Assembly: GCA_008501635.1 (NCBI GenBank) | Contig: QQUJ01000018.1 | Span: 399,286-463,285, forward strand | Length of the DNA: 64,000 bases | Source: Pseudomonadota bacterium | Lineage (GTDB): Bacteria; Pseudomonadota; Gammaproteobacteria; QQUJ01 | Reading direction: 5' to 3' | Shown: piece by piece, positions 22,612-31,677 of the stretch | Layout of the letters: each line of letters opens with the position of its first letter | Position numbering within the stretch: position 1 is the stretch's first letter | Position numbers and translations under genes: made by a program | Notes under the pieces: model-generated | What the model saw: only the letters and a program-made list of their open reading frames with translations | What the model was told of the DNA's origin: nothing | The model's database searches: none

Positions 22612-25600
22612 GTGTTTGTCGGTATCGATAGTGCCTCGGAACCCGCTTTAGGAGCGATCAACCGGCTGTATCGTGTCGATGAGAGCACCTGTGTGGTTCA
22701 GCTGATGAGCGCGCTGCAACTCACAATCGAGGCACGCCAGCGCGTCGTTAAACAGGCTGCCGACTGGGTGCGGGCGATACGCCAGCGTGAGGTCAGCGCC
22801 AGTGGCCTGGACGCCTTTTTGCAGGAGTATGATCTCAGCAGCCGCGAAGGCGTGATGTTGATGTGTCTCGCCGAAGCGCTGCTGCGCATCCCCGATGCCG
22901 AAACCGCCAATCAACTGATTCGCGACAAGCTGGGGGAAGCCGACTGGGAGGCGCATTTGGGTGACAGCGAATCGCTGTTCGTCAATGCGTCCACCTGGGC
23001 GCTGATGCTGACCGGGCGATTGGTACGCCTCGGGCAGGAGGAGACGCGTGACTGGGGCGCGACCCTGCGGCGTCTGATCTCACGCAGCGGCGAGCCGGTG
23101 ATCCGCCGGGCCATTACCCAGTCGATGCGCATTCTCGGTCGCCAGTTCGTCATGGGGCGCACCATTGATGAGGCGATCGAACGGGCGCGCGCTTGGGAGA
23201 AACACGGCTACCGCTACTCCTACGACATGCTGGGCGAAGCCGCGCTGACACGCGCTGATGCCGAGCGCTACCAGAATCATTATCTGCAGGCCATCGCGGC
23301 GATTGGCAGCGCCGCGAAAGGTGCGGGGCCGGTCGCCGGTCCCGGCGTGTCGGTGAAACTCTCGGCGCTGCACCCACGCTACGAGGTGGCGCAACGGGAG
23401 CGTGTCCGTAAAGAGCTGACCCATAGTCTGCTGTCGCTGGCGCAGGCTGCAAAAGAGGGTGATATCAATCTTTGTGTCGATGCCGAAGAAGCCGAACGCT
23501 TGGAGCTGTCGCTGGAGATCATCGCCGCAGTAGCACGACACCCCAGCCTGCACGGGTGGGATGGCTTCGGGCTGGCGTTGCAGGCTTATCAGAAGCGCGC
23601 ACCGGCGGTGATCGACTGGTTGGCCGGATTGGCTGGCAGCACGCGTCATCGGCTGATGGTGCGGTTGGTGAAAGGGGCCTACTGGGATACTGAAATCAAG
23701 AAAGCCCAGGAACGGGGGCTGGAAGGATATCCGGTCTTTACCCGCAAGGAGAGCACCGATCTTTCCTACCTGGTGTGCGCCGAAAAGCTGCTGGCCGCCG
23801 GTCCTGTTTTTTATCCGCAGTTCGCTACCCACAATGCCCACACCATCGCGGCGGTTCTGGAAATGGCCGGGGGGCGGCGGGATCTGGAATTCCAGCGGCT
23901 GCACGGCATGGGTGAACCGCTCTGTGATCCTTTGGTGGCCGCGGGTGGCAAGGGCGCTGTGGAGTGCAGGATTTACGCACCGGTGGGTGGGCACGAGGAA
24001 TTGCTCGCCTATCTGGTACGGCGGTTGCTGGAGAACGGTGCCAATACCTCGTTCGTCAATCGTATCGTGCAGGAGGAGCTGCCGGTCGAGGAGATTGTGG
24101 CTGACCCAGTCGCCAGGATCGAAGCGTTGCAGACCCTGCCGCATCCACGCATTCCTCTGCCGGAAGAGATATACGGGTCTCAGCGGCGCAATGCTCGCGG
24201 TCTGGAACTCGCCGATCGTGCCGTTTTGGAGACGCTCTCGCAGGCCATGGCGGAGGGCTGGCGCGAATCCCGGCGGGCAGGACCGATAGTGGGCGGACGC
24301 ACCTTGGAGGAGGGCGCGGAGTGCCCCGTTGTCGATCCGGCCGATGCCCGGCGTCAGGTGGGCAGCGTCTTTTCGGCGACCGGGGACAGCGTCGATGAGG
24401 CGGTGTCGCGCGCTTACACCATAGCATCCGAGTGGGACCGGCGGGGTGCGGCGGTGCGCGCCGGGATTCTGTCGCGCGTGGCCGATTTGATGGAGATGCG
24501 CTGTGCGGAATTGATGGCCGGATGCGTACGCGAGGCAGGCAAGACTGTCCCCGATGCGCTGGCCGAAGTGCGTGAGGCGGTCGATTTCTGCCGTTACTAC
24601 GCCACGCAGGCGCAGCTGCACTTCGAACAACCGCTGGCGTTGCCTGGGCCCACCGGTGAGACCAATCAGTTGACGCTGCATGGACGCGGGGTCTTCGCCT
24701 GCATCAGTCCGTGGAATTTTCCCCTCGCTATCTTTACCGGCCAGGTGGCCGCCGCACTGGCGGCGGGCAACGCGGTTATCGCGAAACCGGCGGAGCAGAC
24801 ACCATTGATCGCCGCCGCCGCGGTACACCTGTTTCACCAGGCTGGTGTTCCGGCGGACGTATTGCATCTGCTGACCGGCGACGGTGCGGAAGTTGGCGGG
24901 CGACTGGTAGCCGATCGGCGTATCGCCGGCGTTGCCTTCACCGGCTCGACCGAAACCGCCCGTCTCATCCAACGCTCGTTGGTGGAGCGGGGCGGGCCCA
25001 TCGTGCCACTGATTGCGGAGACCGGTGGGCAGAATGCCATGTTGGTCGACTCTTCGGCGCTGCTGGAACAGGTGGTGATCGACGTGGTCAATTCGGCGTT
25101 TCGCAGTGCGGGTCAACGTTGTTCGGCGTTGCGGGTGCTGTTTGTGCAGAATGATGTGGCCGATCGATTGCTGACCATGCTGGCCGGTGCCATGGATGAA
25201 CTGGTTATCGGCGATCCTGCGCTGCTCAAAACCGATGTCGGTCCGGTGATCGACGCGGCCTCGCGCGCCATGCTGGAGCGCCATGCGGAGCGCATGCGTA
25301 CAGAGGGTCGCGTGATCCACGAGATGACACTGCCACCCGGTTGCGGGCATGGGCACTTCGTTGCACCCATGGCGGTCGAGATCGACAGCATTGCCCGGCT
25401 GGAGCGCGAGGTGTTTGGGCCTATTCTTCACGTGGTGCGTTATCGCGCCAGTGAACTCGATAAGGTGCTGAATGCGATCAATGGCACCGGCTACGGATTG
25501 ACCCTGGGCATTCATACGCGCATCGATGCGCGGGCGCGCTATATTCATCGGCGCTTGCGCGTGGGAAATACCTATGTGAATCGCAACATGATCGGGGCAG

Positions 25601-25764
25601 TGGTCGGGGTGCAACCCTTCGGTGGTGAAGGGTTGTCGGGCACCGGCCCGAAGGCGGGTGGTCCGCATTACCTGCAACGTTTCGCCACCGAGCGCACTTT
25701 GACGATCAACACCACCGCGGCGGGCGGCAACGCGACGCTGATCTCGTTGCAGGAAGACGCTTGA
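22612..25764 (+). CDS. putA: Bifunctional proline dehydrogenase / L-glutamate gamma-semialdehyde dehydrogenase
   Basis: A 1050-residue enzyme that oxidises proline to glutamate. The FAD proline-dehydrogenase barrel (~130-450) shows GPGVSVKLSALHPRYE, VDAEEAERLELSLEI, RLVKGAYWDTEIKKAQ and FATHNAHTIA. The aldehyde dehydrogenase half (~540-1040) shows SPWNFPLAIFTGQVAAAL, AETGGQNAML (general base Glu) and GQRCSALRVLF (catalytic Cys). The ribbon-helix-helix DNA-binding domain of E. coli PutA (1320 aa) is absent, so this form should not repress its own gene. GTG start with GGAGG upstream. Followed 48 bp later by ald. Confidence 0.95.
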   Translation: MFVGIDSASEPALGAINRLYRVDESTCVVQLMSALQLTIEARQRVVKQAADWVRAIRQREVSASGLDAFLQEYDLSSREGVMLMCLAEALLRIPDAETANQLIRDKLGEADWEAHLGDSESLFVNASTWALMLTGRLVRLGQEETRDWGATLRRLISRSGEPVIRRAITQSMRILGRQFVMGRTIDEAIERARAWEKHGYRYSYDMLGEAALTRADAERYQNHYLQAIAAIGSAAKGAGPVAGPGVSVKLSALHPRYEVAQRERVRKELTHSLLSLAQAAKEGDINLCVDAEEAERLELSLEIIAAVARHPSLHGWDGFGLALQAYQKRAPAVIDWLAGLAGSTRHRLMVRLVKGAYWDTEIKKAQERGLEGYPVFTRKESTDLSYLVCAEKLLAAGPVFYPQFATHNAHTIAAVLEMAGGRRDLEFQRLHGMGEPLCDPLVAAGGKGAVECRIYAPVGGHEELLAYLVRRLLENGANTSFVNRIVQEELPVEEIVADPVARIEALQTLPHPRIPLPEEIYGSQRRNARGLELADRAVLETLSQAMAEGWRESRRAGPIVGGRTLEEGAECPVVDPADARRQVGSVFSATGDSVDEAVSRAYTIASEWDRRGAAVRAGILSRVADLMEMRCAELMAGCVREAGKTVPDALAEVREAVDFCRYYATQAQLHFEQPLALPGPTGETNQLTLHGRGVFACISPWNFPLAIFTGQVAAALAAGNAVIAKPAEQTPLIAAAAVHLFHQAGVPADVLHLLTGDGAEVGGRLVADRRIAGVAFTGSTETARLIQRSLVERGGPIVPLIAETGGQNAMLVDSSALLEQVVIDVVNSAFRSAGQRCSALRVLFVQNDVADRLLTMLAGAMDELVIGDPALLKTDVGPVIDAASRAMLERHAERMRTEGRVIHEMTLPPGCGHGHFVAPMAVEIDSIARLEREVFGPILHVVRYRASELDKVLNAINGTGYGLTLGIHTRIDARARYIHRRLRVGNTYVNRNMIGAVVGVQPFGGEGLSGTGPKAGGPHYLQRFATERTLTINTTAAGGNATLISLQEDA

Positions 25765-25812
25765 GATCGCTCTGCTGCTGACCGAGAACCACCGCGACTA
25801 GGAGACGATGAG

Positions 25813-26931
25813 ATGCTGATCGGGGTTCCCAAGGAGATCAAAACTCATGAATACCGGGTGGGGCTGGTGCCCGCCAGCGTGCGTGAACTGGTCAACCGCG
25901 GCCATCAGGTGATCATCGAGAGCGGGGCCGGTGTGGGCGTCGGTATGGATGACGGTCGCTACCTGATGGCAGGCGCCGATGTCGTCGAAACCGCAGCAGA
26001 GGTGTTTGAGCGCGCAGAGATGATCGTGAAAGTCAAAGAGCCGCAGGCACAGGAGTATGTGCAACTCCGTGACGGTCAATTGCTGTTTACCTATCTGCAT
26101 CTTGCGCCCGATCCCAAACAGGCTGAAGGGCTGCTCGCCTCGGGTTGCACCGCGATAGCCTACGAGACGGTGACCGACGACCTTGGTCGTCTCCCGCTGT
26201 TGTCGCCAATGAGTGAAGTGGCAGGCCGGATGTCGATTCAGGCTGGAGCGCACTGTCTGGAGAAGGGGCAGGGCGGTAGTGGTGTGCTGATCGGTGGTGT
26301 CCCCGGGGTGGCCGCAGCGCGCGTGGTAGTGCTCGGAGCGGGGGTGGTGGGAACCAACGCGTTGCGAGTGGCGATGGGCATGGAAGGACACGTTACCGTC
26401 ATTGATAAGAACATCGATCGCCTGCGTGAACTGGATGCGCTTTTTGGCTCGCAACTCAACACCGTCTACGCCACGCAGGATGCGCTGGAGCAATATGTCG
26501 TGAAAGCGGATCTGGTCATTGGGGCGGTATTGGTGCCGGGAGCCGCGGCGCCGCATCTGGTGACTCGCGAGATGGTGACCGCGATGCGCTTAGGATCGGT
26601 GGTCGTCGATGTCTCGATCGATCAGGGCGGCTGTTTCGAAACCAGCCGGCCCACCACCCATGCGGATCCCACCTATACCGTGGATGGCGTCGTGCACTAC
26701 TGCGTGGCCAATATGCCGGGCGCAGTGCCGCGCACATCGGCCTTCGCGCTCAACAACGCCACACTGCCATTTGTGGTTCAGCTGGCGGCCAAGGGATACC
26801 GTCAAGCCCTTGCGGATAACCCGCACCTGCGTAACGGCCTGAATGTACATCAGGGTACGATTACTCATCCCGCAGTGGCCGAGGCTTTGGGCAAACCTTA
26901 CCGTTCGGCTGCGGAGGCGTTGGGTTTCTAA
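25813..26931 (+). CDS. ald: Alanine dehydrogenase
   Basis: A 372-residue NAD-dependent enzyme interconverting L-alanine and pyruvate plus ammonia. The start MLIGVPKEIKTHEYRVGLVPA, the middle HLAPD, and the NAD-binding segment VVVLGAGVVGTNALRVAMGM are diagnostic. The tail VAEALGKPYRSAAEAL is also typical. AGGAG lies before the ATG. It likely shares a transcript with putA, giving a route from transported amino acids to pyruvate and glutamate. The end overlaps the next, convergent gene by 4 bp. Confidence 0.95.
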   Translation: MLIGVPKEIKTHEYRVGLVPASVRELVNRGHQVIIESGAGVGVGMDDGRYLMAGADVVETAAEVFERAEMIVKVKEPQAQEYVQLRDGQLLFTYLHLAPDPKQAEGLLASGCTAIAYETVTDDLGRLPLLSPMSEVAGRMSIQAGAHCLEKGQGGSGVLIGGVPGVAAARVVVLGAGVVGTNALRVAMGMEGHVTVIDKNIDRLRELDALFGSQLNTVYATQDALEQYVVKADLVIGAVLVPGAAAPHLVTREMVTAMRLGSVVVDVSIDQGGCFETSRPTTHADPTYTVDGVVHYCVANMPGAVPRTSAFALNNATLPFVVQLAAKGYRQALADNPHLRNGLNVHQGTITHPAVAEALGKPYRSAAEALGF

Positions 26932-27329
26932 TCGAAGCGTGCAGGAATCACTGAGGTCGGCAACAGGTGCAAATGGACTTTGTCGTCGCCAGGGAAGAGA
27001 GTCTCCAATTCCGAGAAACTATCGTCGGGGATCGATGCCGGATCATCACACCCGATCACCAGTCGCAGGCGGTTGAATCCGCCCTGGTTGCGCTCTTTAA
27101 TCCCGTGCTTGAGCAGGTCAGCCATTGCAGTGTGGTCGGGTGGGACAGCTACGCCGGGGAGCAGATAAACCAGCAGCCGGTTACCAATGTTGATGCGCAG
27201 CGCGTGTGGCCAAGCTGCGCTGGCAATGGGGAGCGCGGAGATTTCGACCCTTTGAAATACCGCCGCGGGGCAGTTACATCCCAGGGTATCGCGTACGAAG
27301 TGTTTTAAAAGCGGCTGCTCACTGCTCAT
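26928..27329 (-). CDS. Conserved hypothetical cytoplasmic protein (133 aa)
   Basis: Starts MSSEQPLLKHFVRDTLGCNCP; GAGG lies 5 nt before the ATG. The N-terminal FVRDTLGCNCPAAVF with paired cysteines, followed by an alternating beta/alpha pattern (LRINIGNRLLVYLLPG, LRLVIGC), looks like a small folded domain. No signal peptide or membrane helix. I do not recognise a named family. It lies between ald (convergent, 4-bp overlap) and the HDOD gene (same strand). Confidence 0.65.
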   Translation of the reverse strand: MSSEQPLLKHFVRDTLGCNCPAAVFQRVEISALPIASAAWPHALRINIGNRLLVYLLPGVAVPPDHTAMADLLKHGIKERNQGGFNRLRLVIGCDDPASIPDDSFSELETLFPGDDKVHLHLLPTSVIPARFD

Positions 27330-27355
27330 GCCTCGAGAGTAGCGCTGCCGCGCCC

Positions 27356-28237
27356 TCAGGGCAAAAACATCGCGATACTTTGATCGAACTGAACGGTGGC
27401 CGCCTCTACCGCCGGGATCAGATCTTTTTTACCGATACCCAACAGCTTGAGCACCGCCTCATCCAATTCTCCATTGGGCCGGGATTCGGCCGCGAAACCG
27501 CTGCGCTCCGAACGATTGGCCAAATGATCGGCCAGGTAGAGGATCCCGGCCTCGGGACAAGGCCCTTGGGTATCGAGGGGTGTGTGATGGGCCCCGATGG
27601 CGATGCACAGCGTTTCAGGAAGCTGCCAAAGGCTGAGGATGCCTTCCCCGACTTCGGCGTGGCTGAATCCCAACCGGTGAAGCTCGGCATGGAACATCAC
27701 CTCCTCATCGCCCTGAGCCACCAACAGCAGATCGGACATGGTATCCGGGCGCTCGTTGTAGAGCAGCAGGCTACCCACGTCGTGCAACAGTCCTCCGACG
27801 AAGAGGCGTTCCGGATGGAGAACGTTGGCCCGCTTGGCCAACTCACGGCTCACCATGGCGGCGAAGACGCTGTGCCGCCAGAAACAATCCATATTGACCA
27901 AAGAGCCGGGCAGTCGCGAAAAGACCGCGGTGGCGGCCACGGCGACGGCGAGATTGAAAAGTTCGTTGCTCCCGATCACGGTCACCGCCCGCGATATCGT
28001 ATCGATCCGGCGTACCAGTCCATAGTAGGGGCTGTTGACGATCCGCAGTAAGCGCGCGGTGAGCGCAGGGTCCATGGCAATCACCTCTGCCATGTCATCG
28101 GTGGTGGAAATCGGATCGTTCAGTACCTCCAGTAATGCGAAATGCACTTGCGGAGGTGAGACCAGATCACGTGTCTCTTCGATAAGGTAAGTGATCTCGT
28201 GGTGTTGCTGCTTGCGAACGGCCTGAACTTGACTCAT
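27356..28237 (-). CDS. HDOD domain signalling protein
   Basis: A ~293-residue protein consisting mainly of an HDOD domain: SPPQVHFALLEVLNDP, MDPALTARLLRIVNSPYYGL, ISRAVTVIGSNELFNL, HSVFAAMVSRELAK and FVGGLLHDVGSLLLYNE. HDOD proteins are HD-like but usually lack phosphodiesterase activity and act in signal transduction linked to c-di-GMP, chemotaxis or stress. I use the ATG at 28237; a TTG seven codons earlier (28258) is also open, and neither has a strong ribosome site. Divergent from the DUF1631 gene. Confidence 0.88.
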   Translation of the reverse strand: MSQVQAVRKQQHHEITYLIEETRDLVSPPQVHFALLEVLNDPISTTDDMAEVIAMDPALTARLLRIVNSPYYGLVRRIDTISRAVTVIGSNELFNLAVAVAATAVFSRLPGSLVNMDCFWRHSVFAAMVSRELAKRANVLHPERLFVGGLLHDVGSLLLYNERPDTMSDLLLVAQGDEEVMFHAELHRLGFSHAEVGEGILSLWQLPETLCIAIGAHHTPLDTQGPCPEAGILYLADHLANRSERSGFAAESRPNGELDEAVLKLLGIGKKDLIPAVEAATVQFDQSIAMFLP

Positions 28238-28397
28238 CGAAGTATTCGCTATCACCAATGGATTTTCTTGATAAGGAGCCTACCCAAACGACCTCGGGGT
28301 TTTTGAGTGCCGAATCACGTTTTGCAGAATTGATCGATGATAAACATTAAACCCAAAGCGTGGCGTTCTGCGGCGCTGAATTGCAGGGGCGAGGACT

Positions 28398-30857
28398 ATG
28401 AGTGCGGGCGAATCGGGAAAAGTCGTCAATCTTCAGCGCTACGAGCGCGAACGCGGGGCAGTTGGCTCCGCCGAGGCGAAACGTGTGTTGACCGAGTGCC
28501 GTGACCGCATTTCCGAGTATCTCGCCGGCGCGGTCTCCGCTACCTTCGATAAGGCGGATGACACGTTGTTCGAGCGGGCCGACAAAGCCGTTAGCGACAA
28601 CGAGCAGACTATCTACTTCGATGCTATGCGCGAGATACGCCGGCGCCGCAGCGAGATCGAAAAGCGCACCCGGCAACTGTTTCTTGAACGCTTTGCCGAG
28701 GTGCTCAAACGCAAGCCTGGCGATGCCCCCACCAGTTCCCGCGCCGGTGATAGCGGCCTCTCGCTGAGTCTGATTGAGCACGAAGACCTCGAAGAGTCGC
28801 TAGCCGCCTCCAGCATGGCGAGCAAGGTACGCAGCACCTGTCATCGAGAACTCTTCGAGCTGGAAAAGCGGCTGCAACTCATTCTGCGCCGAAAAGAGCT
28901 GAAGAACGAAGATAATCCCATTGGCCCGGAAGTGATATGTGGCGCCTTTCGGGACGCGTGCCACGATATCGATGTGGACGTCAAGGCCAAGCTGATCGTG
29001 CTTAAACTGTTCGACAAGTTGGCGATTCCCGGCCTTCAGGCACTTTATCAGGCAATCAATCAGTATCTGATCAAGAACAAGATACTTCCGATCATTTCAC
29101 ACCAGGTGAAGCGCCCCGCGTATCAACGTCCACCCATGGCGCCGGTGCCGCCGCAAACCAGCGACCTCTCCGGCGCTTATGAACAGCCCGGCTACACCAG
29201 CGGCGAGATCAACCTCTACCAGGCGTTGCACCATTACGTAACCGGGGGGGCACCGGGTGTTTCCGGAGGGGCCCCGATGAGCGGTGGAGTGCCATTGGCG
29301 CCCGCGGTTCTGGGACCGGTCGTCGACGCCCTGACAGCCATGCAGCACGGCCTGGGCGTCGCCAACACCGGTGACGCTCCCGCTGGGGGGCAATTTGCCG
29401 GCGGTACCGTCAATGTGTTGCGGGAGATCAAAACCGCTCCCGGTCTGCAGCCGCTAGTGAGCGCAGATGGGGTGACGATTGATATCGTCGCGCTGATCTT
29501 CGATCACATCCTCGACAATGCCGATGTACCACCCGCCATGAAAGCACTGATCGGCCGACTGCAGATTCCGGTCCTCAAAGTGGCCATTATCGACAAGACG
29601 TTCTTTGCTTCGCGCAACCACCCGGCGCGTCGGTTGCTGGATACGCTGGCGCGTGCGGCGACCGGTTGGCAGGAGAGCGAATCGCGCAGCGAGGGCAGCC
29701 TCTACAGTGAGGTCGAGAGCAGCGTCGAAACGGTGCTGCGGGAGTTCAACGACGACATTACCCTGTTTGCCGAATTGGCGGATCATCTCTCTGATTTTAT
29801 CGACAACGAGCTGAACCGCGCCGAACGCGTCGAGGAACGCTCCGCCAAGGCCCTGGAGGGTGAAGAACGGGTCATGATGGCCAAGGTGATCGTGCGCGAT
29901 GAGATCGATCGCCGCGTCAACAAGCAGTCTCCTCCTGAGCCGGTAACGGCATTTTTGCGCGATCACTGGTATACGGTTTTGCTGCTCTATTTTCTTCGTG
30001 AGGGCGAGGAGGGCAACAACTGGCGGCGTTGCGTGGAACTGATGGATACCCTGCTCTGGAGCGTGCAGCCCAAGCGCACCGATCGTGAACGGCAGCGACT
30101 CGTGGGTGCATTGGGTTGGTTGCTGGAAGGATTGCAGGAGGGGATGGCGATGGCATCCACGCCCGAGGCGCTGCGTCACGCCTTTCTTGCCGATTTGAAG
30201 CAGTGCCACTCGCAGGCGTTGAGCGAGGGGCGCAGTCAACAGGCGCAGTTCGAGGCTGACGAGAAGCAGAAGGCGTTCGAGGCGCAGCGGGTCAATCTGA
30301 CAGGGATCGAGGCGTACAAACAGGATATCGCTTCGGTCGTACCCGACCTCGCCGAGATACCGGAACTCACCGAAGAGGAAGTAATGGATTATGTCGATTT
30401 CTCTGATCCCAAACAGGAGGCCAACCCCGAGGCACAGGCGGAGGAGCGGCGTCAACGCTATGAAGAGCTGGTGGAGAATCTGCGCGAGAATCAGGAGCAG
30501 GTTGAAATAGAGGAGATCACCATCGGAAATCCGTCGCCAGAACCGGAGCCCGACAGTGACGATCACTACACGGCCATGGTCGCGGAACTGCAGAAAGGTA
30601 CTTGGGTTGAGTTCACCAGGGCGGATGGAACGACCGTTCGCGGCAAACTCTCCTGGACCAGCCCACTGACGGGTACCTATCTTTTCACGAACCGCCAGGG
30701 GTTGAAGGTCGAGGATCGTACGAAGCGAGGCCTGGCACTGGAGTTTCGACGCGGAACCGCCAAACTGATCGAAGAGAAATCGCTGCTTGATCAGGCGCTA
30801 TCCAACATCCTGGGCAAGAAACCAAAAACGGCGGCCAACCATCCCGCGCCCGCCTGA
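28398..30857 (+). CDS. DUF1631 family protein
   Basis: An 819-residue cytoplasmic protein. The N-terminal region (CRDRISEYLAGAVSATFDKADDTLFERADKA...YFDAMREIRRRR) and the middle (EDLEESLAASSMASKV, IGPEVICGAFRDAC) match DUF1631, a family of unknown function in proteobacteria. A Gly/Pro-rich linker covers ~230-330 and a charged coiled-coil stretch ~600-720. The last ~80 residues (KGTWVEFTRADGTTVRGKLSWTSPLTGTYLF) look like a PilZ-like beta barrel, so c-di-GMP-linked signalling is possible but unproven. Divergent HDOD neighbour. GAGG precedes the ATG. Confidence 0.8.
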   Translation: MSAGESGKVVNLQRYERERGAVGSAEAKRVLTECRDRISEYLAGAVSATFDKADDTLFERADKAVSDNEQTIYFDAMREIRRRRSEIEKRTRQLFLERFAEVLKRKPGDAPTSSRAGDSGLSLSLIEHEDLEESLAASSMASKVRSTCHRELFELEKRLQLILRRKELKNEDNPIGPEVICGAFRDACHDIDVDVKAKLIVLKLFDKLAIPGLQALYQAINQYLIKNKILPIISHQVKRPAYQRPPMAPVPPQTSDLSGAYEQPGYTSGEINLYQALHHYVTGGAPGVSGGAPMSGGVPLAPAVLGPVVDALTAMQHGLGVANTGDAPAGGQFAGGTVNVLREIKTAPGLQPLVSADGVTIDIVALIFDHILDNADVPPAMKALIGRLQIPVLKVAIIDKTFFASRNHPARRLLDTLARAATGWQESESRSEGSLYSEVESSVETVLREFNDDITLFAELADHLSDFIDNELNRAERVEERSAKALEGEERVMMAKVIVRDEIDRRVNKQSPPEPVTAFLRDHWYTVLLLYFLREGEEGNNWRRCVELMDTLLWSVQPKRTDRERQRLVGALGWLLEGLQEGMAMASTPEALRHAFLADLKQCHSQALSEGRSQQAQFEADEKQKAFEAQRVNLTGIEAYKQDIASVVPDLAEIPELTEEEVMDYVDFSDPKQEANPEAQAEERRQRYEELVENLRENQEQVEIEEITIGNPSPEPEPDSDDHYTAMVAELQKGTWVEFTRADGTTVRGKLSWTSPLTGTYLFTNRQGLKVEDRTKRGLALEFRRGTAKLIEEKSLLDQALSNILGKKPKTAANHPAPA

Positions 30858-30880
30858 TCAGGTATCCGGCGCACCCGGGG

Positions 30881-30917
30881 AACGGTATATCCGGTAGACG
30901 GGTATGCCGTTTCTTTA
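30881..30917. terminator. Bidirectional-looking terminator between DUF1631 and SGNH genes
   Basis: AACGGTATA pairs with TATGCCGTT (one G-U) across a 13-nt loop and is followed by TCTTTAT. It starts 23 bp after the DUF1631 stop and touches the stop codon of the convergent SGNH gene. Confidence 0.6.
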
Positions 30918-31670
30918 TAGGGGGGCTACAGTCTCTCGCATCCGCTCGGCAATCGCTTCGGCCAGCACTGCTCCCCACGCTGCATACCCTTCTGATGACG
31001 GATGAAAACCGTCGCTGCTGAGGTAGTGCCTTTTGTTCTGCATTGATCCAGGCAGCACTGCGTACAGGAGTTCAGGGCGTTGGGCGCAAGCTTGCTGCGT
31101 CGCTTCGTCCAGACTTTGAGCCACCAGTCCGAATACGAACCGCAGAGGTTGTGGGATTGCGATGAATTTGCCGACGGGAGGTACTGCGGAGATCACAACG
31201 AGCTGCGGCTGAAAGCGCGATCTCACCTCGATTATCAACGACTCGAGATCCCGCAACCAACGCCGCGGAGTGCGCAATGCCAGGGTATCATTGACGCCGA
31301 GGGCGAGTACCACGATGTCCGCCCGTTCTGCTTGCACCCAGGGGAAAAGCGTAGCGGCGGTACGCTCGGTTATCAGGCCATTGAGGCCGGCAACCTCCCA
31401 ACGAATCACGCGCTGCAGCCTTTGACTCAGCGCCGTGGCGATCTGCCCCGCAAGGGATTCGCGGTGGTTTGATACACCGACACCGGCGGCGGTCGATTCA
31501 CCCAGTACCAGAATTTCAACGGCTGGTTCAGCTCCCGGTTCGCTGCCGCTCCGTTGACCTTGCGCTGGCGGTAGCCGTACCGCATGCCGGCGCAAATAGA
31601 GCGCCTGCAGGATCAGCAGTGGCGCAAGCGTCACCAGCGTGATGATGGCGAGCAGATAGCGAAGATTCAT
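30915..31670 (-). CDS. SGNH/GDSL hydrolase with N-terminal membrane anchor
   Basis: A 251-residue protein. Residues ~4-26 are a hydrophobic anchor or signal. The SGNH blocks are: block I LGESTAAG (Ser59, with GES in place of the usual GDS), Gly95 in VAGLNG, block III GVND (Asn127) and block V DGFHPS (Asp220, His223). It should be an esterase or lipase acting outside the cytoplasm; the substrate is unknown. It begins 7 bp after the photolyase stop and is the last gene of the carH-like/phr operon, an unusual partner for a DNA repair enzyme. Confidence 0.85.
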   Translation of the reverse strand: MNLRYLLAIITLVTLAPLLILQALYLRRHAVRLPPAQGQRSGSEPGAEPAVEILVLGESTAAGVGVSNHRESLAGQIATALSQRLQRVIRWEVAGLNGLITERTAATLFPWVQAERADIVVLALGVNDTLALRTPRRWLRDLESLIIEVRSRFQPQLVVISAVPPVGKFIAIPQPLRFVFGLVAQSLDEATQQACAQRPELLYAVLPGSMQNKRHYLSSDGFHPSSEGYAAWGAVLAEAIAERMRETVAPL

Positions 31671-31677
31671 GACAGGA

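Noticed and set aside
23080-25677. 865-codon minus-strand frame opposite putA
   Set aside because: It mirrors the codon bias of putA, has no family motifs, and the plus strand encodes an unmistakable PutA.
27206-28051. 281-codon plus-strand frame opposite the HDOD gene
   Set aside because: Antisense to a clear HDOD protein; no domain of its own.
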